Source of the DNA: an uncultured Campylobacter sp.
Lineage (GTDB): Bacteria; Campylobacterota; Campylobacteria; Campylobacterales; Campylobacteraceae
Length of the DNA stretch: 64,000 nucleotides
NCBI RefSeq assembly: GCF_938039245.1
Contig: NZ_CALHVN010000040.1
Location: forward strand, 79,198 to 143,197
Direction: 5' to 3'
The position numbers and the translations under genes are program-made. Below the pieces are notes generated by a model, which did no database searches, had not been told where the DNA came from, and saw nothing but the letters and a program-made list of their open reading frames with translations. Positions 50,863 through 58,196 of this stretch are shown here, piece by piece. Within the stretch, counting starts at the first letter, position 1; every line of letters begins with the position of its first letter.

Positions 50863-51873
50863 ATGGATAGAGTAGAGCAGGCCATAAACGACGTCAAAAA
50901 CGGCAAAATGGTGGTCATGGTCGATGATGAAGACCGCGAAAACGAGGGCGATTTGGTATTTGCGGCGACCTTTAGCGACACGCAAAAGGTAAATTTCGCC
51001 ATAACTCACGCAAAAGGCGTACTGTGCCTAGCGCTAAACGAGGAGATCGCAAAGAGGCTTGAGTTAAATTTGATGGTGGATAAAAACACATCCTGCCACG
51101 AGACGGCGTTTACCGTCACCATAGACGCCAAAAACACGACCACGGGCGTGAGCGCCTACGAGCGCGATATCACGATCCGCCTGGCTGCCGATCCGATGTC
51201 AAAGCCGCAGGATTTCGTGCGCCCGGGACATATTTTCCCGCTCATCGCTAAAAAAGGCGGCGTGTTAAGCCGCACGGGGCACACCGAAGGCTCGGTCGAT
51301 CTGTGTAAGCTTGCCGGTCTAACGCAAGCAGCCGTCATCTGCGAGATCGTAAAAGAGGACGGAAATATGGCTCGCAGACCCGATTTAGAGGAGTTTTGCG
51401 AGAAATTCGGGCTAAATATGGTCTCGGTATCCGAGCTCGTGCAGTACCGTCTAAAACACGAAAGCCTAATCGAGATAAAAGAAAAAAGCGCGGCTAAGAT
51501 AGCGGGCTTTGATGCCCTAAAATGCGATATCCTAGATCACAAAGGCGAGCGCCACTATGCCTTTGTTTTCGGCGAGATAAAGGACAAAACCGCGGTCAAA
51601 TTTCATCAAATTTCAAGCGACGTGGAGCTGCTTGGCTCCGATAAATTCGCCGAGCTGCTGGAGTCGCTTGAGTATCTATCCAAAAACGGCGGCGTCGCGG
51701 TGTTTTTACAAGGTGAGGAAAAGTGCGGCGGGCAGATCAAGGACTACGGCATCGGCGCGCAAATTTTACACAAACTAGGCGTCAGCCGGATCGAGCTTTT
51801 GAGCGCAAATAAAAACAAAGATTTCGTCGCGTTAAAGGGCTTTGGGCTTGACATCGCGGGCTATAAAGAATAA
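50863..51873 (+). CDS. ribB: 3,4-dihydroxy-2-butanone 4-phosphate synthase with degenerate GTP cyclohydrolase II domain (RibBX)
   Basis: The 336-residue protein starts with an intact RibB domain (about 1-205) that converts ribulose 5-phosphate for riboflavin synthesis: DDEDRENEGDL at 21-31 and SRTGHTEGSVDLCKLAGL. The C-terminal part (about 210-336) aligns with GTP cyclohydrolase II (HQISSDVELLGSD, YGIGAQILHKLGVSRIELLS). It lacks the zinc cysteine cluster and the catalytic Tyr/Arg block, so it should not open GTP. This is the RibBX arrangement known in epsilonproteobacteria, implying a separate RibA elsewhere. AAGGA precedes the ATG. Confidence 0.9.
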   Translation: MDRVEQAINDVKNGKMVVMVDDEDRENEGDLVFAATFSDTQKVNFAITHAKGVLCLALNEEIAKRLELNLMVDKNTSCHETAFTVTIDAKNTTTGVSAYERDITIRLAADPMSKPQDFVRPGHIFPLIAKKGGVLSRTGHTEGSVDLCKLAGLTQAAVICEIVKEDGNMARRPDLEEFCEKFGLNMVSVSELVQYRLKHESLIEIKEKSAAKIAGFDALKCDILDHKGERHYAFVFGEIKDKTAVKFHQISSDVELLGSDKFAELLESLEYLSKNGGVAVFLQGEEKCGGQIKDYGIGAQILHKLGVSRIELLSANKNKDFVALKGFGLDIAGYKE

Positions 51874-52267
51874 CGCAAGCGGGCCTAGCGAGGTCGCGCG
51901 GGCCTTTGCCAAGACGCTAAATTTGGGGCTTTTGTACGCGGACAAAAAAGGCGTCATAAAATTTATAAATAAAAAATTCGAGCGGATTTTCGCTCTAGCG
52001 CCCAAGGTTTTTTGCGGAGCGAAATTTGACGAGATGATCGCTGCGGCGCAGGGGCTCGGCGAACTAAAAAGCTTTGAAAATCTCAAAAATAGCCCGCTAA
52101 ACTCGAGCGATTTTATAGTAAAAAAGGGCGAAAAATGCTTCAGGCTAAACGTTTCAAACGTGCTTGAGGGCGGGGTTAAATTTGACGGATTTATCCTCGC
52201 GGTTACCGACATCACGCACGAAGCGGAGCTAGAAAAAAAGAGCTTGAGCATAGGCGCTCGGTGCTAG
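51842..52267 (+). CDS. PAS sensor part of a split histidine kinase
   Basis: The 141-residue frame carries a PAS fold (about 15-125): EVARAFAKTLNLGLLYADKKGVIKFINKKFERIF and then VLEGGVKFDGFILAVTDITHEAELEK. PAS domains bind ligands or cofactors and signal to a kinase. The frame stops at 52267 shortly after an A7 run. Shifting -1 at A AAA AAG (52234-52240) continues smoothly as KKELEHRRSVLAHAKTALVGEM into the kinase. The start is unclear (TTG 51842 or TTG 51848, overlapping the ribBX end). Either frameshifting yields one PAS-kinase, or this is a broken or phase-variable gene. Confidence 0.65.
   Translation: MGLTSRAIKNNASGPSEVARAFAKTLNLGLLYADKKGVIKFINKKFERIFALAPKVFCGAKFDEMIAAAQGLGELKSFENLKNSPLNSSDFIVKKGEKCFRLNVSNVLEGGVKFDGFILAVTDITHEAELEKKSLSIGARC
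52234..52240 (+). other. dnaX-type slippery heptamer A AAA AAG
   Basis: Zero-frame codons GAA AAA AAG AGC place A AAA AAG exactly as in the E. coli dnaX frameshift site. A -1 slip leads to GAG CTT GAG CAT AGG, in frame with the kinase. A GGAG lies five bases upstream, and GAGC/GCTC can pair just downstream (52245-52248 with 52256-52259). A GGC/GCC extension is also possible. Confidence 0.55.
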
Positions 52268-52941
52268 CCCACGCCAAAACCGCGCTGGTGGGCGAGATGA
52301 TAAACTCCATCTCGCATCAGCAGCGCCAGCCTCTAAGCGCGCTGGGACTGTACCTGGATAATATAGAGGAGTGTGCGCGCGAGGGCGAATTCGAGCGCAT
52401 ACCGGCTCAAATCGCAGCCTGCAAAAAGAGCCTAAGGCTCATGGACGAAACGATAAAGGCGTTTAGAAATTTTTACGCCAGCGGCGAGGGGGCGGCGAAA
52501 TTTGATCTCGTTAATATCATAAACGAGCTTATTTTGATAGTAAGACCCGAGCTAAACTCTCACGGCATCGAGCTAAAATTTGCTAGCAGTAGCGGCAAAT
52601 ACGAGCTAAAAAGCGTCGCTAGCTACGTGAGGCAGATCCTGCTCTCTTTGCTCTCAAACGCCAAGGACGCGCTAATAGAAAGCGGATGCGAGATGCCTCA
52701 AATTTTGATCGAGCTAAAGAGGGCGGGCGAGCTATTTTGCGTGAGCGTGAGCGATAACGGCGGCGGAGTTAAGGTGGATAGCGATAAAATTTTTGAGCCG
52801 TTTTTTACGACGAAAAATACTGGCACCGGCACGGGACTAAGCGTAGCTAGGGAGCTCGCCGTAAAAAAGCTAGGCGGCGCTCTGGAGCTCGAAAGCGCGG
52901 CGAATCCGACTAAATTTACGCTATTTTTAGGCGAAATTTAG
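52261..52941 (+). CDS. Histidine kinase catalytic part (split from PAS domain)
   Basis: The 226-residue frame from GTG 52261 has a full transmitter module: H-box GEMINSISHQQRQPLSAL (His19), dimerisation helices (about 15-75), N-box ILLSLLSNAKDALIES, and G-boxes VSDNGGGV and GTGTGLSVARELA. There is no membrane segment, so it is cytosolic. It is in the -1 frame relative to the PAS gene, which it overlaps by seven bases. With the response regulator 65 bases downstream it forms a two-component system of unknown signal. Confidence 0.8.
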   Translation: MLAHAKTALVGEMINSISHQQRQPLSALGLYLDNIEECAREGEFERIPAQIAACKKSLRLMDETIKAFRNFYASGEGAAKFDLVNIINELILIVRPELNSHGIELKFASSSGKYELKSVASYVRQILLSLLSNAKDALIESGCEMPQILIELKRAGELFCVSVSDNGGGVKVDSDKIFEPFFTTKNTGTGTGLSVARELAVKKLGGALELESAANPTKFTLFLGEI

Positions 52942-53006
52942 ACGAGGCGATAAATTTGAAAATTAGTTTGCAAACTTAAGAAAGACAAGCAAGAAACGAG
53001 GCTAGC

Positions 53007-53735
53007 GTGTATAGCAAAATAAAAAATATCTTAAACGGCGTAAATTTACTCATCGTCGAGGACGACGAGAGCCTGCGCGAAAGCATCAAAATATCGGTCG
53101 AAAACTACGTGAGCGAGGTTTACGCCTGCGCAAACGCAAAAGAGGCGCTGGAAGTTTTTGAAGCAAAGGACGTAAATTTGGTGCTTTCTGATATCAACAT
53201 GCCGCATATGAACGGGCTTGAGATGGCGGCTCGTATAAGGGGGCTGGATAAAGACGTGCCTATTATATTTCTTACTGCATACGGTAACGACGAAAACATG
53301 CTTAGCGCGATAGAGCTAGGAAGCTTTGGCGTGCTAAAAAAGCCGTTTGAAAAGCGCGATCTAATCATGCAAATGAGCTTTGCGGCGAATAAATTTAAAA
53401 ACGATTTTGCCCAGATCGATTTAAAAAACGGCTTTAAATTTAACGCCTTTAGCAGGCAGCTAACAAAGGACGACGTGCCCGTGGCGCTAACTAAAAAAGA
53501 GCAAAATTTACTCCATCTTTTTCTAAAAAATCAGGGACGCGTCGTGAGCTTTGAGATGATCGAGTCGTGCGTCTGGCAGGACAGCAGTTGCACGGCCGAC
53601 GCGATACGAAGCTTCGTCTATAAACTACGTAAAAAACTCTACCCCGAACTCATCCAAAATGCGCAGGGCAGCGGATATGCGCTAATTTTGGACGGGCAAG
53701 GCGGGCGAACGGTGAGTAAAATCTGCTACGTTTGA
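53007..53735 (+). CDS. Response regulator with winged-helix output domain
   Basis: The 242-residue protein has a receiver domain (about 12-130) with LLIVEDDESLRESI, phospho-acceptor Asp in LVLSDINMPHMNGLEM, Thr in IFLTAYG and Lys in LKKPFEKR. An OmpR-like winged helix follows (about 150-235, ALTKKEQNLLHLFLKNQGRVVSFEMIE, AQGSGYALIL). The start is GTG at 53007 with GAGG five bases upstream. It is the likely partner of the split PAS/histidine kinase just upstream. Confidence 0.88.
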   Translation: MYSKIKNILNGVNLLIVEDDESLRESIKISVENYVSEVYACANAKEALEVFEAKDVNLVLSDINMPHMNGLEMAARIRGLDKDVPIIFLTAYGNDENMLSAIELGSFGVLKKPFEKRDLIMQMSFAANKFKNDFAQIDLKNGFKFNAFSRQLTKDDVPVALTKKEQNLLHLFLKNQGRVVSFEMIESCVWQDSSCTADAIRSFVYKLRKKLYPELIQNAQGSGYALILDGQGGRTVSKICYV

Positions 53736-54065
53736 AACTCAAACGCAAAATTTAATTTTAAAGATTAAGCTTTTTGCGTTTTACGGCTTCAAAATAAAAT
53801 TCGGCGCATTTTAAGATCGCTAGCAAGACGGCGGCAAAATTTGAGTGCGCAAGGTTAAACGAGCGGCTCAAATTTAAAGCGATATGAGGCGCCAAAACCC
53901 GCCTTTTATCGGCCGGTTTTGCGATTATCGCGCCCTGCGCGCCTAGTTTGCGACTATTTTTTATCGCATTCGCGCCAATTTGCCTTGCGGTAAAAATTTT
54001 AAATCCGTCCGTCAAAACGGCGATTTTGGCTTACCGCTTAAATTTACGCGAAATTTGATCTAGCA
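53736..54065. other. 330-bp intergenic region, no supported gene
   Basis: The region lies between convergent genes. A minus-strand open frame of 85 codons (53758-54015) exists, but it starts with TTG, lacks an RBS and shows no domain, so it was not called. There are short GC-rich inverted repeats around 53895-53945 (CGGCCGG, GGCGCC). No terminator is clear. Confidence 0.45.
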
Positions 54066-54716
54066 TTACTTGTTGATTAGCCGTAAAAAGCCTTTGATCT
54101 TTTGCGCTCTTACGCCCTCGTCCTCGTTTTCGCCGAATTGATTGCCTCCGTGCGAGTAGGGCGGCAAATCCTTTACGAAGTCCAAAATTTCGCCGAATTC
54201 TAAAATTTTGCCGTGCAGGTCGTAGCCGACGTTTAGCGCCTTGCCCTTTATCTTCGCTACGTTTGCGTGGATATGCCCGTAGAGATGGATAGCGCCGTGA
54301 TGGCCGCCGTTCCACTCGCAGACGGGATAGTGAAAAAGCGCTAGCCTAAAACTATCGCCGCCATGTTTTAGCGCTAGCTCCTTGTAGTCGCAAATCTCTT
54401 CAAGCAGCGCGTTGTTGTCGTTTTTACGCATCGCTAAAAGCTCGTCCGCACGCTTGCGGATTTCTTGGTCGTGATTGCCTAAAATCAATACGTGCTTGCC
54501 GTTTAGGCGTTTTAAAATTTTAAGCGTCTGCTCAAAGTCCTTGTGAAAGCTGACGTCGCCTAGATTATAAACCTCGTCGCATGGATTTATGCGCGAATTC
54601 CAAAGGCGGATTAGCGTATTATCCATCTCGTTTATGTCTTGAAATTTCCTAAAATTTGGATGAAATTTCATGATATTTGCGTGTCCGAAATGCAAATCCG
54701 ACGTAAAATAAGTCAT
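54066..54716 (-). CDS. Calcineurin-like metallophosphoesterase
   Basis: The 216-residue cytosolic protein has the metallophosphoesterase metal motifs in order: TSDLHFGHANIM (DxH), YNLGDVSFHKD (GD), LILGNHDQE (GNHD), LFHYPVCEWNGGHHG (H) and IHLYGHIHANV (GHxH). The DLHFGHANIM start is typical of a phage/bacterial phosphoesterase group of unknown substrate. It overlaps the upstream PPP-type phosphatase gene by four bases, so the two are translated together. Confidence 0.85.
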   Translation of the reverse strand: MTYFTSDLHFGHANIMKFHPNFRKFQDINEMDNTLIRLWNSRINPCDEVYNLGDVSFHKDFEQTLKILKRLNGKHVLILGNHDQEIRKRADELLAMRKNDNNALLEEICDYKELALKHGGDSFRLALFHYPVCEWNGGHHGAIHLYGHIHANVAKIKGKALNVGYDLHGKILEFGEILDFVKDLPPYSHGGNQFGENEDEGVRAQKIKGFLRLINK

Positions 54717-55399
54717 TTTTGCCTCCTTAAACCTACCTCGAATTTTTCGCCGCTTTTTATTTCCATTATAACCAGCCGTCCGAAAAACACCGCGCCGCAG
54801 TCCATCGCAAACACGCCGTTTCCTTTATCGTGGATTTCGTTGTCGCGATTTGGAGTGTGTCCGAAGTATATCTTTTTGCCTGTGTCGTTATCTAGCCAAA
54901 ACGGCGCCCTTCGCCACATCACGAAGTCCTCGTCTTGGCGTTCTAGCGAAATTTTAGGATTATACGCGGCGTGAACGAATATGCTTTGCTCGGAGCTTAT
55001 TATGTGAGGCATCTGCTCTATAAACTCTTTAACCGCCGGCGGAATGTCCGTAAATCCGCGATCCTTTGCGCTTTTTATCGTCTCCTCGCCGCCGTTATTT
55101 ATCCACGTGTAATAACTCTGCGCGTCATCCTCAAAAATAGCTTTATAAAGCATATCTTCGTGGTTGCCTCTAACGTGTAAAATTTGCCGTCCTTGCGCGA
55201 TGAGCTCGGCGTAGCGCAGATATAGCCCGATGCTATCCTCGCCTCTGTCGCAGCTATCGCCTAGGATTACTATTAGGTCGTTTTTACTCAAATTTATCTT
55301 TTCAAGCATCGCGTCAAATAGTCCAAGGCAGCCGTGAAGGTCGCCGAATACGAAAATCCGCTCGAAATCGCTTTCGTTTATGCGTTTAATTTTTAACAT
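54713..55399 (-). CDS. PPP-type serine/threonine phosphatase or ApaH-like hydrolase
   Basis: The 228-residue protein has the PPP motifs GDLHGCLGLFD (GDxHG), LGDSCDRGEDS (GDxxDRG), RGNHEDML (GNHE), VHAAYNP and FGHTPN. These resemble lambda PP/PrpA-type phosphatases and bis(5'-nucleosyl)tetraphosphatases. The usual GDYVDRG appears as GDSCDRG, and the substrate cannot be told. It is the first gene of a two-gene unit and is divergent from the DyP peroxidase gene. Confidence 0.85.
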   Translation of the reverse strand: MLKIKRINESDFERIFVFGDLHGCLGLFDAMLEKINLSKNDLIVILGDSCDRGEDSIGLYLRYAELIAQGRQILHVRGNHEDMLYKAIFEDDAQSYYTWINNGGEETIKSAKDRGFTDIPPAVKEFIEQMPHIISSEQSIFVHAAYNPKISLERQDEDFVMWRRAPFWLDNDTGKKIYFGHTPNRDNEIHDKGNGVFAMDCGAVFFGRLVIMEIKSGEKFEVGLRRQK

Positions 55400-55531
55400 T
55401 TTTACTCTTTTGAATTAAATTTGCGGAAATTTTGGGTTAATGTGAGAATAAAGGCGAGTTGATTTTACTCTGTTTAGATAATAATGCGCTTAAAAATACC
55501 GCGTCCGTCCGCCGCTGCCCTCAAATTTAGG

Positions 55532-55537
55532 TATAAT
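55532..55537 (+). promoter_or_regulatory. -10 element of the DyP peroxidase gene
   Basis: TATAAT in AGGTATAATCGGG lies 26 bases before the ATG at 55563. Confidence 0.5.
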
Positions 55538-55562
55538 CGGGCCAAAATTTTAAGGAGAAAAA

Positions 55563-56489
55563 ATGCAAATAAATTCGCAAGAAGTAACGCAGGCGCCCGG
55601 AAATAACACCGTTTTTCAAACTTGGCTACTAAGCGACGACGAAAACGCCTGTAAAAAGGGCTTTGAGAGGCTTTGCGCTTTGGTTGTAAATTTAAACAAA
55701 ACGGCTAAAGTAAGGTTTGGCGCGGAGGCGAACGTAAACTGCGTAATCGGCATCGGGCGCGACGCGTGGCTAAAGCTAGGACTCCCGCAACCGCTACCAA
55801 AAGAGCTTGTAAATTTTAAAGCGATAAAAGGCGACAAGCACGAAGCCGTGAGCACCGCGGGCGATATCCACGTGCATATTAGGGCGCTTGATGCGGCGGA
55901 TTGCTTTGATATGGCGCAAAATATAAAGGCCGAGCTTTTTAAATTTGCCAAGCTCGCAGACGAAACTCAGGGTTTTAAATACCACGACGGCAGGGCTATC
56001 ATCGGCTTTGTAGACGGCACGGAAAATCCAAACGGCGAGGATAGAGACTTTTTTGCCAAAGTAGGCGACGAGGACGCGAAATTTAAGGGCGGAAGCTACG
56101 TGTTCGTACAAAAATATAAACACAAAATGAGAGAGTGGAACGCAACTAGCGTGAGCGAGCAAGAAAAGGTCATCGGCCGCACGAAAGCAGACGACATCGA
56201 GATGAGCGAGGATGAAAAGCCTAGTAACTCGCACTCGGCTGCGGCAAACGTGGGCGATGATAAAAAAGTCGTTCGCGGAAATATGCCTTTTGTCGAGGGA
56301 AGCGTGACGGGGACGTACTTTATCGCGTATGCTAGCACGTTTTCGACGGTTGAAGCGATGCTAAATAAGATGTTTATCGGCGAGCCGCGCGGCAACTCGG
56401 ATAGATTGCTTGATTTTAGCACGCCGATCACCGGAGCGCTATTTTTCGCACCTACTTTTGATATGCTTTCAAGCTATAGCGCGCAGTAG
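55563..56489 (+). CDS. DyP-type heme peroxidase
   Basis: The 308-residue protein matches cytosolic YfeX-like DyP peroxidases. Key features are the distal GFVDGTENP motif with catalytic Asp151, the proximal heme-ligand His region (about 218-228, PSNSHSAAANV), and the Arg of VEGSVTGTYFIAYASTF nearby. It uses hydrogen peroxide to oxidise dyes, porphyrins or other substrates; the natural role is unclear. There is no Tat signal. A strong RBS (AAGGAG) precedes the ATG, and it stands alone. Confidence 0.9.
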   Translation: MQINSQEVTQAPGNNTVFQTWLLSDDENACKKGFERLCALVVNLNKTAKVRFGAEANVNCVIGIGRDAWLKLGLPQPLPKELVNFKAIKGDKHEAVSTAGDIHVHIRALDAADCFDMAQNIKAELFKFAKLADETQGFKYHDGRAIIGFVDGTENPNGEDRDFFAKVGDEDAKFKGGSYVFVQKYKHKMREWNATSVSEQEKVIGRTKADDIEMSEDEKPSNSHSAAANVGDDKKVVRGNMPFVEGSVTGTYFIAYASTFSTVEAMLNKMFIGEPRGNSDRLLDFSTPITGALFFAPTFDMLSSYSAQ

Positions 56490-56723
56490 GATTTTTCGGC
56501 TCGCGAACCATCCTAAATTTCGGGCGTTTTGCGGGCTGACGCTTTCAAATTTTGCTTTCAATAACCTTGCCCAATTCGCTTTTAAAATTTAAAACTAAGA
56601 TTAGTATTTTTTCGTAAGCTTTTACCGCTAAATTTGCAAATTTTGCTTGCAAATTTACGGCATGAACCGCGCAAATATAAAATTATATTTTCATAAAATC
56701 ATACTTTCATCATACTTTTCTTA

Positions 56724-56729
56724 TATAAT
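56724..56729 (+). promoter_or_regulatory. -10 element of the cytochrome c gene, with a direct repeat upstream
   Basis: TATAAT lies 31 bases before the ATG at 56760. Just upstream two copies of ATCATACTTTC/ATCATACTTTT (about 56698-56719) and a near-palindromic A/T stretch around 56680 could bind a regulator. Confidence 0.45.
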
Positions 56730-56759
56730 CCTTTTACATCTTAAATTTAAGGGAGCAAA

Positions 56760-57338
56760 ATGAAAAAAATCCTATTATCAAGCTTGCTAGCCTGTTCGCT
56801 CTTTGCAGCGGGCGAGGTGTATAGCCCATCGGTAAAAGATGTTTACGCCGATGCGACGTCGCAAAAAAGCATAGGCAGGCTCTTGCCGACGAACGGGGTT
56901 AAAATTTTAGCCACGCAGGGCGACCGCGTGAAAATCTCCGTCAAAGGCTACCAAAATCCCGCCGTTAGCAACGTTGTTTATTTTAGTGACTCCGAGCGCG
57001 TCATCGCCGTGGCGTTTGCCAAAACCGCGACGCCTGATATAAAGGTCGTAAAAAAGGGCGCTAACGGCAAATGGGACGAGGTTGAGACCGTGGTCTATGC
57101 GCAAAAAGACGGCTTTACAAGCGATCTAGGTGGGCTTTTTGCTAAGGGCGGCGAACTTTACAAAGAAAGCTGCGGAGCGTGCCATTCGCTGCATCAAACC
57201 ACGCACTACAAGGCAAATCAGTGGCCTAACCTGCTAAAATCGATGATCGCGCGAACGGCGATCGGCAAAGACGACGAGTGGCTGGTGATACAGTACTTGC
57301 AAAAGCACTCTGCTGACGTAAACGTGGCGAAAAAGTAA
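56760..57338 (+). CDS. Periplasmic monoheme cytochrome c, partner of the molybdoenzyme
   Basis: The 192-residue protein has a signal peptide (about 1-17, LFAAG), an N-terminal beta-type region (about 20-120), and a C-terminal cytochrome c domain with CGACH (138-142) and a probable Met ligand in LLKSMIA. It resembles the cytochrome gene that lies next to the TMAO/DMSO reductase gene in C. jejuni (Cj0265c/Cj0264c as I recall). It should pass electrons from the membrane quinol pool to the reductase. Here 858 bases, largely the structured repeat array, separate it from that gene. Confidence 0.82.
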   Translation: MKKILLSSLLACSLFAAGEVYSPSVKDVYADATSQKSIGRLLPTNGVKILATQGDRVKISVKGYQNPAVSNVVYFSDSERVIAVAFAKTATPDIKVVKKGANGKWDEVETVVYAQKDGFTSDLGGLFAKGGELYKESCGACHSLHQTTHYKANQWPNLLKSMIARTAIGKDDEWLVIQYLQKHSADVNVAKK

Positions 57339-57581
57339 AAAGCGGCGCGTAAATTTGACGAGGATTTACGCCTGGCGCACCCGCAAATGGACGAGATTTG
57401 TGGGAGCTAAACCCATAAAAGTCGCGGCGAAGCGGCTGTTTTTAAAACGCCGAATTTGAAGGTTCGGCGGATAGTAAATTTAGCGCGTAAGACGAGATGT
57501 GCACTAAATTTGAGCATAAAAGCTTAAATTTGAGTCCGTGCAAAAGACCGGCTTTGCCAGTTTGTGAAGTAAATTTTAACA

Positions 57582-58185
57582 GGGTACCCTACGCAGTAGG
57601 GACTTCAGGTGGGTGCAGGGAGCGCTTGCGCTTCCGCTCGGGGGTTGGACTTTGTTCGACCGAGAAGTAAAAACAAAATTTACACCGCTTCTAAAAAAGC
57701 GGTGAGATTTGAAAAAGATACGAAATCGCTGACACGCGATTTTGTGCTTCAGGTGGATGCAGGGAGTATTTATACTCCCGCTCGGGGGTTGGACTTTGTT
57801 CGACCGAGAAGTTTGATTTAGGGTACCCTACGCAGTAGGGACTTTAGGTGGGTGAGCGACCGTCTTTAGAGGATGCCGACTGCTCGGCATTCGTACGGGA
57901 GCGAGTGAGCGGAGTATATCGCGCAGGCGATACGAGCGATGGGTAAAAACGAATCGCAGGTCGGACTTTGTTTGACCGAGAAGTAAAAACGGAAAAAATG
58001 TGCCGAATTTACGCCGCTTTCGTAAGAAGCGGTGTGCTTTAGGTGGGTGAGCGACCGTCTTTAGAGGATGCCGACTGCTCGGCATCCGTGCGGGAGCGAG
58101 TGAGCGGAGCATATCGCGTAGGCGATGCGAGCGATGGGTAAAAACGAATCGCAGGTCGGATTTTATTCGACCGAGAAGTAAAAAT
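57582..58185. repeat. Array of four structured repeat units with covarying hairpins
   Basis: Units lie at 57602-57674, 57747-57812, 57842-57990 and 58037-58185. Each begins CTTYAGGTGGRTG and ends with the hairpin GGTYGG-ACTTTGTT-YGACC plus GAGAAGT, often followed by AAAAA. ACTTY and GAAGT at the two ends can pair and close the unit. Units 1 and 2 share a central hairpin whose stem changes on both sides (GAGCGC-TT-GCGCTT against GAGTAT-TT-ATACTC). Units 3 and 4 are 149 bp and nearly identical, with stems GATGCCGA/TCGGCAT and ATCGC/GCGAT. Each unit is preceded by another hairpin; CCCTA/TAGGG precedes units 1 and 3 within an identical 25-bp block. No protein is encoded. They may be REP/BIME-like elements or a tandem RNA leader. 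Confidence 0.75.
57683..57704 (+). repeat. Hairpin linker between repeat units 1 and 2
   Basis: CACCGCTT (57683-57690) pairs perfectly with AAGCGGTG (57697-57704). A homologous hairpin, CGCCGCTT with AAGCGGTG (58012-58019, 58027-58034), lies between units 3 and 4, with one G-T pair replacing an A-T pair. Confidence 0.65.
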
Positions 58186-58196
58186 AGGAGAGAAAA

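Noticed and set aside
53758..54015. 85-codon minus-strand open frame
   Set aside because: TTG start without RBS, no domain, and it lies in GC-rich intergenic sequence with inverted repeats; treated as chance.
57609..57821. Plus-strand open frame through repeat units 1 and 2
   Set aside because: The translation only reflects the repeated DNA (ARGLDFVRPRS twice), it differs in frame in the long units, and hairpins explain the conservation better.
57828..58112. Minus-strand open frame through repeat units 3 and 4
   Set aside because: It is a by-product of the duplicated 149-bp unit; changes between copies preserve stems rather than codons.
57582..58185. CRISPR array
   Set aside because: Units are 66-149 bp, unequal and multi-hairpin with no uniform repeat-spacer pattern; no cas gene is in the window.
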